Positions 1 through 6,241 of a DNA stretch of 6,684 nucleotides are shown here, piece after piece (the stretch's first letter is position 1; each line of letters starts with the position of its first letter). The notes beneath the pieces were generated by a model. It ran no database searches. It saw only the letters and a program-made list of their open reading frames with translations, and was not told where the DNA came from. The DNA is from Planctomycetaceae bacterium (lineage in GTDB: Bacteria; Planctomycetota; Planctomycetia; Pirellulales; Thermoguttaceae), in NCBI GenBank assembly GCA_031274045.1, contig JAISQS010000070.1:1-6684 (forward strand), given 5' to 3'. Made by a program: the position numbers and the translations under genes.

Positions 1-21
1 TAATAAGAGTTCTTGTAAAAT

Positions 22-52
22 CGACCCGCAACTGGTGTCCGGTTGCGCGTCG
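22..52. repeat. Imperfect hairpin at left edge
   Basis: CGAC-C-CGCAAC (22-32) pairs with GTTGCG-C-GTCG (42-52) around a 9-nt loop, leaving one C-C mismatch. It is GC-rich in an AT-rich surrounding. A second tiny stem (AATAA/TTATT, 61-65 and 69-73) followed by a T run comes just after. Together they could end transcription of a gene left of the window, whose end is not visible here. Confidence 0.5.
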
Positions 53-71
53 GTTTGAATAATAACGGTTA

Positions 72-187
72 TTTTTCAACGCGGAAGTCGCGGAAAAACG
101 GAAAGACGGAAAGATGGAAGTCGCGGAAATTTTAGAAATCATATTCCGCCCCTTCCGCATTTCCGCGCTTTCCGCGTTAAAAAAATT
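72..187. repeat. Degenerate palindromic repeat, family A, copy 1
   Basis: The left arm (about 77-128) is a string of 8-10 nt units of the type CGCGGAA/ACGGAAAG. The right arm (about 143-178) is its complement (TTCCGCC, TTCCGCAT, TTCCGCGC, TTTCCGCG). The ends are TTTTTCAACGCGG on the left and CCGCGTTAAAAAAA on the right. As RNA it would fold into one long imperfect hairpin between T-rich and A-rich flanks. The same design recurs at 225-328 and 1759-1860, so this is a dispersed family and not a chance palindrome. Such sequences are often mis-annotated as small proteins in planctomycete genomes. I see no coding role. Confidence 0.8.
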
Positions 188-224
188 CTTAAAAAAATAA
201 ACGAAATGTAATTTCTAAAAATTA

Positions 225-328
225 TTTTCAACGCGAAATACACGAAAATACGAAACACACTAAACTTTAATAAACACTGAAAATCACTTTCGCGAATTTC
301 GTTTTTTAGCCTGTTTCGCGTTAAAAAA
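225..328. repeat. Degenerate palindromic repeat, family A, copy 2
   Basis: It starts with TTTTCAACGCGAAA and ends with TTTCGCGTTAAAAAA. The left-arm units are ACGCGAAAT, ACACGAAAAT and ACGAAACAC. The right arm (about 284-322) carries TTTCGCG, TTTCG and TTTCGCG. It keeps the architecture of copy 1, but GCGGAA has mostly become GCGAAA, so it is a diverged or different subtype. It lies about 37 bp after copy 1 in the same intergenic space. Confidence 0.75.
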
Positions 329-476
329 TTTATTGTGTTATGCTTCGTATTTTTTGATTGTTTTGTATTCTCAAAAAAACAACTTCGAATCTTGTTGTGG
401 TGTGAACTTGTTTTTTTGAAAAATTTTGACGGCGTAATTGTTTGTCAAATAATGTGTTGTCTTGCCTTGCCAAAAT
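329..476. other. Intergenic, no gene seen
   Basis: This is AT-rich sequence between the second palindromic repeat and the putative Pho box. I see no open frame with a credible start and ribosome binding site, and no strong hairpin. A fragment CGGCGTAATT at 430-439 recurs at 582-591 beside the first leader hairpin, which may be a minor local duplication. Confidence 0.5.
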
Positions 477-525
477 CTTAACGAAATTTTAACTGAATCT
501 TAATAATTTCTTAATGATTTTTAAT
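477..525 (+). promoter_or_regulatory. Putative Pho box: five YTTAAY elements, 11-bp period
   Basis: TTAA cores lie at 478, 489, 500, 511 and 521, so the steps are 11, 11, 11 and 10 bp. Every core is preceded by C or T and followed by C or T: CTTAAC, TTTAAC, CTTAAT, CTTAAT, TTTAAT. Direct repeats with an 11-bp period are the known form of phosphate-starvation operators (PhoB in proteobacteria, PhoP TTAACA-type repeats in Bacillus, PyTTAAPyPy repeats for SphR in cyanobacteria). The fourth core hexamer ends 10 bp before the -10-like hexamer at 526, close to the spacing known for PhoB promoters. The next gene encodes a secreted phosphoesterase, a classic Pho target. The caveat is that the region is very AT-rich, so TTAA alone is cheap; the exact register is the evidence. 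Confidence 0.6.
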
Positions 526-531
526 TAGAAT
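526..531 (+). promoter_or_regulatory. Candidate -10 element for the phosphoesterase gene
   Basis: TAGAAT differs from TATAAT at one base. No good -35 hexamer sits 16-18 bp upstream, as expected for an activator-dependent promoter where Pho-type repeats replace the -35. Transcription would begin near 537-540, giving an untranslated leader of about 140 nt. Confidence 0.45.
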
Positions 532-562
532 GTCCTGCGTGTTGCGAAGGATTACGTTTGGT

Positions 563-583
563 GTGTTTGAAAGGTTCAAACGC
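563..583 (+). other. Leader hairpin 1
   Basis: GTGTTTGAA (563-571) pairs with TTCAAACGC (575-583) around a 3-nt loop AGG, with one T-G wobble, giving nine pairs. It falls in the predicted untranslated leader of the phosphoesterase gene, about 25 nt from the predicted start of transcription. No T run follows, so it does not look like a simple terminator. Confidence 0.5.
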
Positions 584-621
584 GGCGTAATTTTGACGTA
601 ACATAGAAAACAAAATTGAAA

Positions 622-644
622 GTCAGACCCGTCGCAGGTCTGAC
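622..644 (+). other. Leader hairpin 2, perfect 8-bp stem
   Basis: GTCAGACC (622-629) and GGTCTGAC (637-644) form a perfect stem around the loop CGTCGCA. It ends 20 nt before the ribosome binding site and 34 nt before the start codon. No T run follows. It could stabilise the mRNA or bind a regulator; it could also be a short dispersed palindrome of this genome. Confidence 0.6.
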
Positions 645-664
645 AATCACTTTAACCAAATTAC

Positions 665-670
665 GAAAGG
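665..670 (+). promoter_or_regulatory. Ribosome binding site that fixes the phosphoesterase start
   Basis: GAAAGG lies 8 nt upstream of the ATG at 679. The ATG is immediately followed by codons for a classic signal peptide (MKKT...). This decides the start against the in-frame TTG at 616, which has no such site and whose reading would run through leader hairpin 2. Confidence 0.7.
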
Positions 671-678
671 ATTTTACC

Positions 679-1755
679 ATGAAGAAAACTATTCAAAACT
701 TCAGAAGTATTTACGCCGCGCCTATTTTGAAAACTGTTGCAGTTTTCGGTTTGGCGTTGCTACTACTCTCGTCTTCGTTTGTCCGTGCGGATAAACCTGA
801 CGTACAAAACGTCGAAAGCTCACGACAAAGTGCCGTGACTTTGAAGACTCCACAGAATAACGATTCGTTCACGTTCCTTATTTTTGCGGACAGAACGCAC
901 GGAACACCGGAGGGTATTGCCGTCCTCAAAGAAGCCGTGATAGACGCAAACCGTCTTGCCCCCGACTTCGTAATGAATATCGGCGACATGATACAAGGCT
1001 ACAACACAACAGAACAATGGCTCGAAGAAATGAAAGAATATCGATCCGTTATGAACGGGCTGAAGTGTCCTTGGTACCCGACAGCAGGAAACCACGACAT
1101 CTACGCCGGACAGCACGCGAAAGATTTGCCAAAAGGACAACGCGAGAAAGAATACGAAGAACATTTCGGTCCGCTTTGGTATGCGTTCGAACATAAAAAT
1201 TATTGGTTTATCGTTCTTTTTACCGATGAGGGCGATCCCAAAACAGGCGAAAAGAATTTCAGCAAACCAAAATGCCAAACGATGAGCGATACCCAATTCA
1301 ATTGGCTTCAATCAATACTGAAAAAAGCAAAAAACGCTGATGGCATTTTTGTTTTCCAACATCAGCCCCGCTGGTTGAAAGAAAATTATGGAGACGATTG
1401 GGACAAAGTTCACACGGCTTTCGTCGAAACAGGCAACGTGAAAGCGGTTTTTGCCGGACATATTCATCGCATGACCTACAACGAAAAAGACGGCATCAAA
1501 TACATCACACTAGCAACAACAGGCGGAAATTTGGGACGGATCGATCCCGCTGCGGGATTCGTACATGAAATTCACCATGTTTCTTTGCGAAAAAACGCCG
1601 CTCCCAAAATCACAGTCTTGCCAGTCGGATCAACTCTTGATATCACCAAGATGCCTTCAGGACAACGCAACGAAACACCATCAGCAAAACCAAAACGAAA
1701 CGATACCGACCCAAAAACGGAAAGCGAAAAAACTCCTCGCGGAATTGCACCGTGA
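679..1755 (+). CDS. Secreted calcineurin-like metallophosphoesterase
   Basis: This 358-residue protein probably hydrolyses phosphate mono- or diesters with a two-metal centre outside the cytoplasm. Residues 1-37 are a signal peptide: a basic start, a hydrophobic core at about 18-33, and a V-R-A|D cleavage site after A37. There is no lipobox Cys. Metallophosphoesterase motifs follow in order: FADRTHG (D71, H74), GD (102-103), GNHD (137-140), a lone catalytic-type His in FQHQ (H228), and GHIH (260-263). Motif I is D-R-T-H instead of the usual D-x-H, a variant I associate with a planctomycete subfamily. The last 30 or so residues are a charged, Pro/Ser/Thr-rich tail that is probably disordered. 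The gene appears to stand alone: a Pho-box-like array precedes it and a palindromic repeat begins 4 bp after the stop. The substrate cannot be read from sequence. The fold assignment is firm; Pho control is inferred. Confidence 0.9.
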   Translation: MKKTIQNFRSIYAAPILKTVAVFGLALLLLSSSFVRADKPDVQNVESSRQSAVTLKTPQNNDSFTFLIFADRTHGTPEGIAVLKEAVIDANRLAPDFVMNIGDMIQGYNTTEQWLEEMKEYRSVMNGLKCPWYPTAGNHDIYAGQHAKDLPKGQREKEYEEHFGPLWYAFEHKNYWFIVLFTDEGDPKTGEKNFSKPKCQTMSDTQFNWLQSILKKAKNADGIFVFQHQPRWLKENYGDDWDKVHTAFVETGNVKAVFAGHIHRMTYNEKDGIKYITLATTGGNLGRIDPAAGFVHEIHHVSLRKNAAPKITVLPVGSTLDITKMPSGQRNETPSAKPKRNDTDPKTESEKTPRGIAP

Positions 1756-1758
1756 TAA

Positions 1759-1860
1759 TTTTTTCAACGCGGAAGACGCGGAAAGACGGAAAAGGCGGAA
1801 AGACGTAGAACTTCGCGTTCTGCGTTTTTCCGTATTTCTGTGTTTTCTGTGTTGAAAAAT
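1759..1860. repeat. Degenerate palindromic repeat, family A, copy 3
   Basis: Left arm CAACGCGGAAGACGCGGAAA and further GACGGAAA-type units (1765-1809) pair with the right arm TTCTGCGTTTTTCCG and later TTTCTGTGTT units (1817-1854). The outer ends are symmetrical: TTTTTTCAAC on the left, GTTGAAAAAT on the right. It starts 4 bp after the phosphoesterase stop and lies 67 bp from the stop of the convergent acyltransferase-like gene. A T-rich tract on each strand beside a long hairpin would suit a bidirectional terminator. A + strand open frame at 1565-1855 reads through it and is not a gene. Confidence 0.8.
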
Positions 1861-1927
1861 ATTGGCGGTGTGTTGCGTATTATTAAATTCTATCGCGCAA
1901 TTATAACCGACAAATAATCGGCAAATC

Positions 1928-3289
1928 TTAATTATCAGAAGTTGGGTTAGAAGTTTTGTGGTTGTTGGGCGTGATTGAGTTATTTGTGATGTTTTTTATG
2001 TATGTTTGCAGGAGTTTTTCGGCATCTTGTTGGTTTATATTTTTTGCGTCGTATCTTTGGATCAGCCGCAATTTTCCCGCGTAGGTTAGAGCTGAAGTTG
2101 AGATAATAGTTCCGAATCTTATCGGCGGAGTTGCGTCAACTTCTTCCAATGTTGCCTTGCCGACAATCAGCCGTCCATCCGGCATCTTCGCAAAAGGCAA
2201 AGAATCAAAAACTCGCCCAAGATTCGATAGCACCGCCGTCGCACGACACTCACGCATCCGCAACATACGATCAATCCCGCCCGGCAAAAAATTACATATA
2301 TTCAGACTCAATATAAGCACATGCTTCTGCTCCGCCCGCTTTATCCAACGCGTTTCCCTCGCTATCCCACGCAACAACCCGCCCGCATCAAAACAATCTC
2401 CACGCCTGCGATCAAGAAATACCATTGTCACATTATTTGATGCCGGTATTTGTTTGTGGAAATTTGTTCTCAGACTCATTGGCATTGACAGTCGAATCCA
2501 CGCGGACGATTTTGAGCAACCCCACTCCTCTCTACAACCATTCAACGCTAAAAATAAATCCCGTAACAAGACATCATTGACCGTTACGTTGTTCTTTTTG
2601 GCGTATGCAAAAAATGCGTTAGTTTCGTCTTGTGATAATTCTGTTACGGTGTTTTTGTAGTATTCGTTGTCGGGAACGCTCAAATCAGGTTTCTTGCAAG
2701 GTACTAGCGGCGAAGGGAATCGGAGCAGGAGTTGGTTTGTCGTGAACGCGGTGTCGATAAAGAATCTAAAATATTTCGCCAACGTCAATCCGCTCGAACC
2801 GCGCAACGATAATAATGACACATCAAGATCACGCGGATTATCTTTTGGTTTTTTGCCGTTTGATCTGTCGTTGTAATCTTGCAAAATATCCGCGATCAAA
2901 TCCATCTCACCAAGCCCGTCCGAAACAGTATGATGAAATTGAAACAACACAGAAAATTCGTCCGCACCCTCAACAATATACACCCTGAATCCAACATCGG
3001 AGAATATATCAATACGTTCAGGATTAGGGAAACGCGCCGCTATCGGAGACTTAAAACGGCGGACAAATAACGTACTGTCAACAAACTCCCAAACATAACC
3101 CAACTTTGAATCACGCCGGATTATGCTTGACAAAAAAGGATGAAAACGTATTACGTTTTTGACCGAATCCAAAAAATGATCTGCATCAATATAACCGGAA
3201 AACCGTAGAAATCGAAACGAATCCATCGGATAAGAAGGAGAATCATCAAACAACATGTACTTCTCAAATACAGTAAGCGGAAACGTCAT
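1928..3289 (-). CDS. Condensation-domain / acyltransferase-like protein
   Basis: This 453-residue protein belongs to the CoA-dependent acyltransferase (condensation domain) superfamily, whose members transfer an acyl group from CoA or a carrier protein to an alcohol or amine. The signature HHxxxDG is intact as HHTVSDG (H119, H120, D124, G125); by family knowledge H120 is the general base. Other family-like features are the start PLTVFEKYMLFD, RFHPFL (48-53, like the usual RHPxL), VTVNDVLL (235-242), LSMPMSLR (267-274), NNVTM (285-289) and SNLG (355-358). The length matches a single full domain. There is no signal peptide, and the last 20 or so residues are Asn/Ser/Thr-rich. I prefer the ATG at 3289 to the one at 3310 because GGAAGAGAG lies 6 nt upstream. 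It could be an alcohol O-acetyltransferase, a wax-ester-synthase-like or a PapA-like enzyme; no carrier-protein or synthase gene is nearby, so the substrate is unknown. Confidence 0.8.
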   Translation of the reverse strand: MTFPLTVFEKYMLFDDSPSYPMDSFRFLRFSGYIDADHFLDSVKNVIRFHPFLSSIIRRDSKLGYVWEFVDSTLFVRRFKSPIAARFPNPERIDIFSDVGFRVYIVEGADEFSVLFQFHHTVSDGLGEMDLIADILQDYNDRSNGKKPKDNPRDLDVSLLSLRGSSGLTLAKYFRFFIDTAFTTNQLLLRFPSPLVPCKKPDLSVPDNEYYKNTVTELSQDETNAFFAYAKKNNVTVNDVLLRDLFLALNGCREEWGCSKSSAWIRLSMPMSLRTNFHKQIPASNNVTMVFLDRRRGDCFDAGGLLRGIARETRWIKRAEQKHVLILSLNICNFLPGGIDRMLRMRECRATAVLSNLGRVFDSLPFAKMPDGRLIVGKATLEEVDATPPIRFGTIISTSALTYAGKLRLIQRYDAKNINQQDAEKLLQTYIKNITNNSITPNNHKTSNPTSDN

Positions 3290-3415
3290 ACTATTCTCTC
3301 TTCCATTCATCGTACATGAATTTTTTCTGAACTTGTTTTTTGGCGTGTGAGGTATTACGGTCGTCTTGTGTTATCTTTTTGTCAACCTCACAAAATCCGA
3401 AGCTATCGATCAATG
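3290..3415 (-). other. Spacer between coiled-coil and acyltransferase-like genes
   Basis: This 126-bp gap separates two genes read in the same direction. I see no terminator hairpin in it, which allows co-transcription. A perfect TTGACA on the minus strand (3380-3385) has no -10 at 16-18 bp; the nearest TAATAC is 22 bp away. An independent promoter is therefore possible but unsupported. Confidence 0.4.
3296..3304 (-). promoter_or_regulatory. Ribosome binding site of the acyltransferase-like gene
   Basis: On the minus strand GGAAGAGAG ends 6 nt before the ATG at 3289. The alternative ATG at 3310 has only an A/T-rich run upstream, so this site supports the shorter start. Confidence 0.5.
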
Positions 3416-5623
3416 TCATGCTGCTTTTTGTGTATCGAAAGCGATATCGATCTGTTCTTGTAGTAATCTGATTTCTTTTTCCATGTCTGTTCGTTCTTGT
3501 TGTGTTCTTGCTAGTAGTTCGTCGATTTTTGCTTGTCGCCGGTCGAGTTCTTCTTCGCGCATTGCCAATGTTGTTTCCCGTTCTTTGATTGATTGTTCAT
3601 TTGTTTCGATCCATTTATCTAGTTCTTCGCGTTGTGTTATTAGTGTTTCGTATTGTTTTAGGATATCGTTTCTGTTTTCTTCTAGTTCTTGTTTTTTTGA
3701 ATCTATTCTTGCCATGCTTGCTCTGTATTCTTCGGTCAATTCTGTTCTGATATTAGCAACTGATGTTTTTAAATCTTCCGATACGGAGTCTCCTGCAATT
3801 CTTATCCAGAGTTCTTCGGTTGCTAATCTTATTTCTAAAGTCTCCCTGTGCATGCGTCCCAACTCTTCCCGCGAGCGTTCAATTGCTAACCGCATCTGTT
3901 CCAATTTTTTATTCTGTTGTATCAAGTTTTGTTTTTCGTCATCGATTCGTCTCATTGCGAGTTCTTGGGTGTCGCGTAATCTTTTTCTTTCTGCTTCTGC
4001 GGCTTTTTGCATTTGGTGTCTTTCTTTGACCAATGCTTCCCGTATGCGTGCGGCTTCTGATTGTGATTCTATCAATTCGGCTTCGCGTTGTTGTAAATTT
4101 GCGTAGCGCGGGGCTTCCAATGAAATCTGGTATTCGCGTGCTTTGAGGGATTCGGCGATTGTTTCCAGTTCAACTTCGCGTTTCTTTAGCTTTGCGTCGA
4201 ATTCGCTCAAATGAATATTTTTGTCTTCGATTTGTGATTCGCGTTTTGCGAGTTCGTCTAATTTTGAGTTTCGGAGTTGTTCAAATTCAGACCATTGGCT
4301 TTCGAATAATTCGCGTCTGTTATTCCAATCTTCTTCGGCTTGTTTTATTAGGATTTCTCGTTGTGTTAATTGGTATTCTCGTTTTTCGTGTTTTGATTCG
4401 AGTTCGGAATTTTTTTGTTCGAATTCATCGTTTAGCATTGCGAATCGTCTTTCAAAACTGTCGGCGATTTCGCGTTGTTTTGATTCGGTTTGTCTGTCTA
4501 GTTCGGTCTGTCTGGCAGTGAATTTTGCGTCTAGTTCGCGTCTGGCTGTTTCAAGCTCACGGTTCATGTCGGACAATTTTATTTCAAATTGACGTTCCAA
4601 TGACTCGCGTAAAGAATCGTATTCGAGTTTTTCGAGGCGTACTTGTTTGTCAAATTCGGCTTCAAATTCTTTGCATTTTTTTTCGTATCTATCTTGATAA
4701 TCGGTTTTGCATTCGTGTAGTTTTGCTTCGAGTTGTTCGCGATAGATTTTTGCGTTTGCGACAATTTCATCTTCGCGTTGTGCGGCGAGTTGTTGTAGTT
4801 CTTGTTCTTGTCGGGTTAATCGTTCTTCGATTTCGAGTTTTCTTGTGTTTAGGTTTGAGTATTCGTTTTCGAGTTTTGTTTTTTCGGATTGTATCCATTC
4901 GTTGTGTGAATTTTGTCTGTATTCGAGTTGTTCGCTTATTTCGTTGAGTTGTTGTTCTCGTTGAGATACTTCTTCCATTTTTGCCTGCAATGAAACTTTT
5001 GTATTTCGGACGAGAGTTTCAAATTGAGCCATTCTTGCGTTTAGTTGGTTTTCGCGGTGGTCAATTTCTTCTTGGCGTGCGAGAATTTTTGCAGTGGTTG
5101 AGTCAATACCTCGTGAGCCGAAAGAGCGCGGCGCGGCGGATTGTGCTGACGACAAGTGAGGCGTAATATTTTCATTGCCGCTGTCGTTATTTTGAATCCG
5201 ATCTTCAAAACGCAACATTTCCGCCCTATTTATACCGGCAACAAATGGCGGTGAGGACAATCTTGAATGTGATTGTAATTTTGTTGGATTTGAAATTTTG
5301 TCGTTATTATCTTGGTTGAAGATGTTTTGGTTTGAGTATGATTGTTTTTGTTGGTCGTAGTGGTTTATGTTTTTTGTTGTGTAATTTGATTTTTGTGTTG
5401 GAGTGGTTTGGTGTGGGGTTGGTTGTGTTGTTGTGGTGGTTGGAATTGCGGCGGACGAGTTTGGTGTGGAGTTTGGCAAAATTGTGGTTGTGGAAGATGT
5501 TTGTGGTTGTGCGGCAGACGAAGCAGACGAGGATGTAGAAGTAGCGGAGGCGGCGAATTGACTCGATCTGAATTCGGGTGATGGGAAATTGAATTCGGCA
5601 TTTACTGATCTGTTTTTTGACAT
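3416..5623 (-). CDS. Large coiled-coil protein with disordered Ser/Thr/Asn/Gln-rich head
   Basis: This 735-residue protein is not recognised as a named family. Residues 1 to about 173 are low complexity (runs of S, T, A, Q, N and P, for example TTTTTQPTP) and probably disordered. Residues about 174-735 are almost entirely charged heptad-like sequence, a long coiled coil. Likely breaks are at P505 and around IAGDSVSE (608-615). The motif RExx[L/I] recurs (R190, R222, R415, R422, R461, R482, R496, R513, R682, R689), with several pairs exactly 7 or 14 apart. Two Cys (305, 317) lie in the rod. There is no Walker A motif, signal peptide or clear membrane segment in this reading, so it is not an SMC ATPase; a cytoplasmic scaffold or filament is possible. 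The frame stays open to a GTG at 5839, but I chose the ATG at 5623 (MSKNRSVNAEF) because the extra 72 residues look like translated non-coding sequence. No strong ribosome binding site precedes either start. Confidence 0.75.
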   Translation of the reverse strand: MSKNRSVNAEFNFPSPEFRSSQFAASATSTSSSASSAAQPQTSSTTTILPNSTPNSSAAIPTTTTTQPTPHQTTPTQKSNYTTKNINHYDQQKQSYSNQNIFNQDNNDKISNPTKLQSHSRLSSPPFVAGINRAEMLRFEDRIQNNDSGNENITPHLSSAQSAAPRSFGSRGIDSTTAKILARQEEIDHRENQLNARMAQFETLVRNTKVSLQAKMEEVSQREQQLNEISEQLEYRQNSHNEWIQSEKTKLENEYSNLNTRKLEIEERLTRQEQELQQLAAQREDEIVANAKIYREQLEAKLHECKTDYQDRYEKKCKEFEAEFDKQVRLEKLEYDSLRESLERQFEIKLSDMNRELETARRELDAKFTARQTELDRQTESKQREIADSFERRFAMLNDEFEQKNSELESKHEKREYQLTQREILIKQAEEDWNNRRELFESQWSEFEQLRNSKLDELAKRESQIEDKNIHLSEFDAKLKKREVELETIAESLKAREYQISLEAPRYANLQQREAELIESQSEAARIREALVKERHQMQKAAEAERKRLRDTQELAMRRIDDEKQNLIQQNKKLEQMRLAIERSREELGRMHRETLEIRLATEELWIRIAGDSVSEDLKTSVANIRTELTEEYRASMARIDSKKQELEENRNDILKQYETLITQREELDKWIETNEQSIKERETTLAMREEELDRRQAKIDELLARTQQERTDMEKEIRLLQEQIDIAFDTQKAA

Positions 5624-5907
5624 CGTAATTTTACTGCGAAAAATTGGGGGAATGGAAAAAGAAAATACATGTACCAAAGTCAGTAGGTTTTGCCCGCATC
5701 GCAAACCGGACAAATCAAAACCAAAATCGCGGACAAAAACACCTCTCAACAAACCAACAAACAACAAGCCCGCAAACCGACCCGTCGCTATAATCGTCAC
5801 AATCTGCACATTCACTTTAATCGAAATTAAATAAAACACGAAAAAAGGTCACAAATATACTTTCGGCGATCATAAATATATGTTTTTACCCGTGTTATAC
5901 CATACAA
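5624..5907. other. Upstream region of the coiled-coil gene, no gene supported
   Basis: This stretch should contain the promoter of the minus-strand coiled-coil gene, but I cannot point to a convincing -35/-10 pair. Open frames on both strands here (5589-5834 on +, and the 72-codon in-frame extension on -) lack ribosome binding sites and have unprotein-like composition. The last 60 bp are very AT-rich, then base composition jumps to GC-rich at about 5910. Confidence 0.4.
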
Positions 5908-5911
5908 GTTT

Positions 5912-5953
5912 GCCGCGCAGCGGCGCGGACTGGAACGCGGGCGTCCCGCCCGC
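5912..5953. repeat. Pair of GC-rich hairpins
   Basis: The first is CCGCGC (5913-5918) with GCGCGG (5923-5928) around AGCG; an alternative pairing is GCCGC/GCGGC. The second is GCGGGCG (5937-5943) with CGCCCGC (5947-5953) around TCC, a perfect 7-bp stem. The segment GGAACGCGGGCGTCCCGCC resembles a short palindrome I know as dispersed in planctomycete and some other genomes. This marks the left border of the GC-rich repeat mosaic. Confidence 0.6.
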
Positions 5954-6042
5954 CTCTGTGCATTAGGCAACCGAATAAGTTTGAACGGAACGCCAAGACG
6001 TGTTGGAGAACGTAAGGTGGGTAACCGACCGCTGGGCGGTTA

Positions 6043-6073
6043 CGTTTTCGGCGAGCGGAGCAAGCCGAAAACG
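6043..6073. repeat. Perfect 10-bp hairpin inside the element
   Basis: CGTTTTCGGC (6043-6052) pairs with GCCGAAAACG (6064-6073) around an 11-nt loop. It overlaps the inner end of the left 37-bp arm, so the two pairings compete for 6043-6045. Confidence 0.7.
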
Positions 6074-6157
6074 GAGGGGGCGGAATACGTGTTGATATAC
6101 CAAATTGCCCAAACGTTTGGCGTGTTGGTTTTGCCGATGCGTGTTGGCGATCCAGTT

Positions 6158-6175
6158 GTCGGCGAGTACGCCGAC
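6158..6175. repeat. Perfect 7-bp hairpin inside the element
   Basis: GTCGGCG (6158-6164) pairs with CGCCGAC (6169-6175) around AGTA. It overlaps the inner end of the right 37-bp arm by two bases, mirroring the hairpin at the left arm. Confidence 0.65.
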
Positions 6176-6177
6176 GT

Positions 6178-6241
6178 AACCGCCCGGCGGTCGGTTACCC
6201 ACCTTACGTTGCTGCCCGGCGGTCGGTTGCCTACCTTACGA
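6178..6241. repeat. Two tandem copies of a 32-bp GC-rich unit
   Basis: CCCGGCGGTCGGTT starts at 6183 and again at 6215, a period of 32 bp. Each copy continues with a variant of ACCCACCTTACG (ACCCACC in the first, GCCTACC in the second). The first copy is also the right arm of the 37-bp inverted repeat, so the same unit occurs three times in the element, once inverted. Confidence 0.75.

Larger units (their letters stand above)
6009..6210. repeat. 37-bp near-perfect inverted repeat, arms 128 bp apart
   Basis: The left arm 6009-6045 and right arm 6174-6210 are reverse complements at 36 of 37 positions; the only difference is T at 6033 where the other arm calls for C. The arm contains AAGGTGGGTAACCGACCGC. 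The spacer is 128 bp and itself begins and ends in hairpins. If transcribed, the arms would close a very stable long stem. Confidence 0.85.

Noticed and set aside
1..6. TAATAA at the window start as the stop of an upstream gene
   Set aside because: Two stop triplets at an edge in AT-rich DNA are expected by chance and no coding sequence is visible to support it.
616..678. TTG start at 616 for the phosphoesterase, adding 21 residues
   Set aside because: There is no ribosome binding site, the frame runs through a leader hairpin, and the ATG at 679 has GAAAGG at 8 nt and begins a textbook signal peptide.
1565..1855. 96-residue + strand open frame overlapping the phosphoesterase end and repeat copy 3
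   Set aside because: It is out of frame with the real gene and then translates the palindromic repeat (NAEDAERRKRR type), a common false protein.
1907..1921. Small CCGA/TCGG stem downstream of the acyltransferase-like gene as its terminator
   Set aside because: The stem is only 4 bp with no clear T run; the repeat at 1759-1860 is a better candidate.
3380..3385. Perfect TTGACA on the minus strand upstream of the acyltransferase-like gene
   Set aside because: No -10 hexamer sits 16-18 bp downstream; TAATAC is 22 bp away.
5624..5839. GTG start at 5839 for the coiled-coil protein, adding 72 residues with a hydrophobic stretch
   Set aside because: It has no ribosome binding site, and the hydrophobic stretch contains Arg residues and looks like translated T/G-rich non-coding DNA. 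The ATG at 5623 gives a natural start. Not fully excluded.
6009..6241. CRISPR-like pattern of repeated GC-rich units
   Set aside because: Only three units occur, one inverted, with no regular unique spacers and no cas genes.
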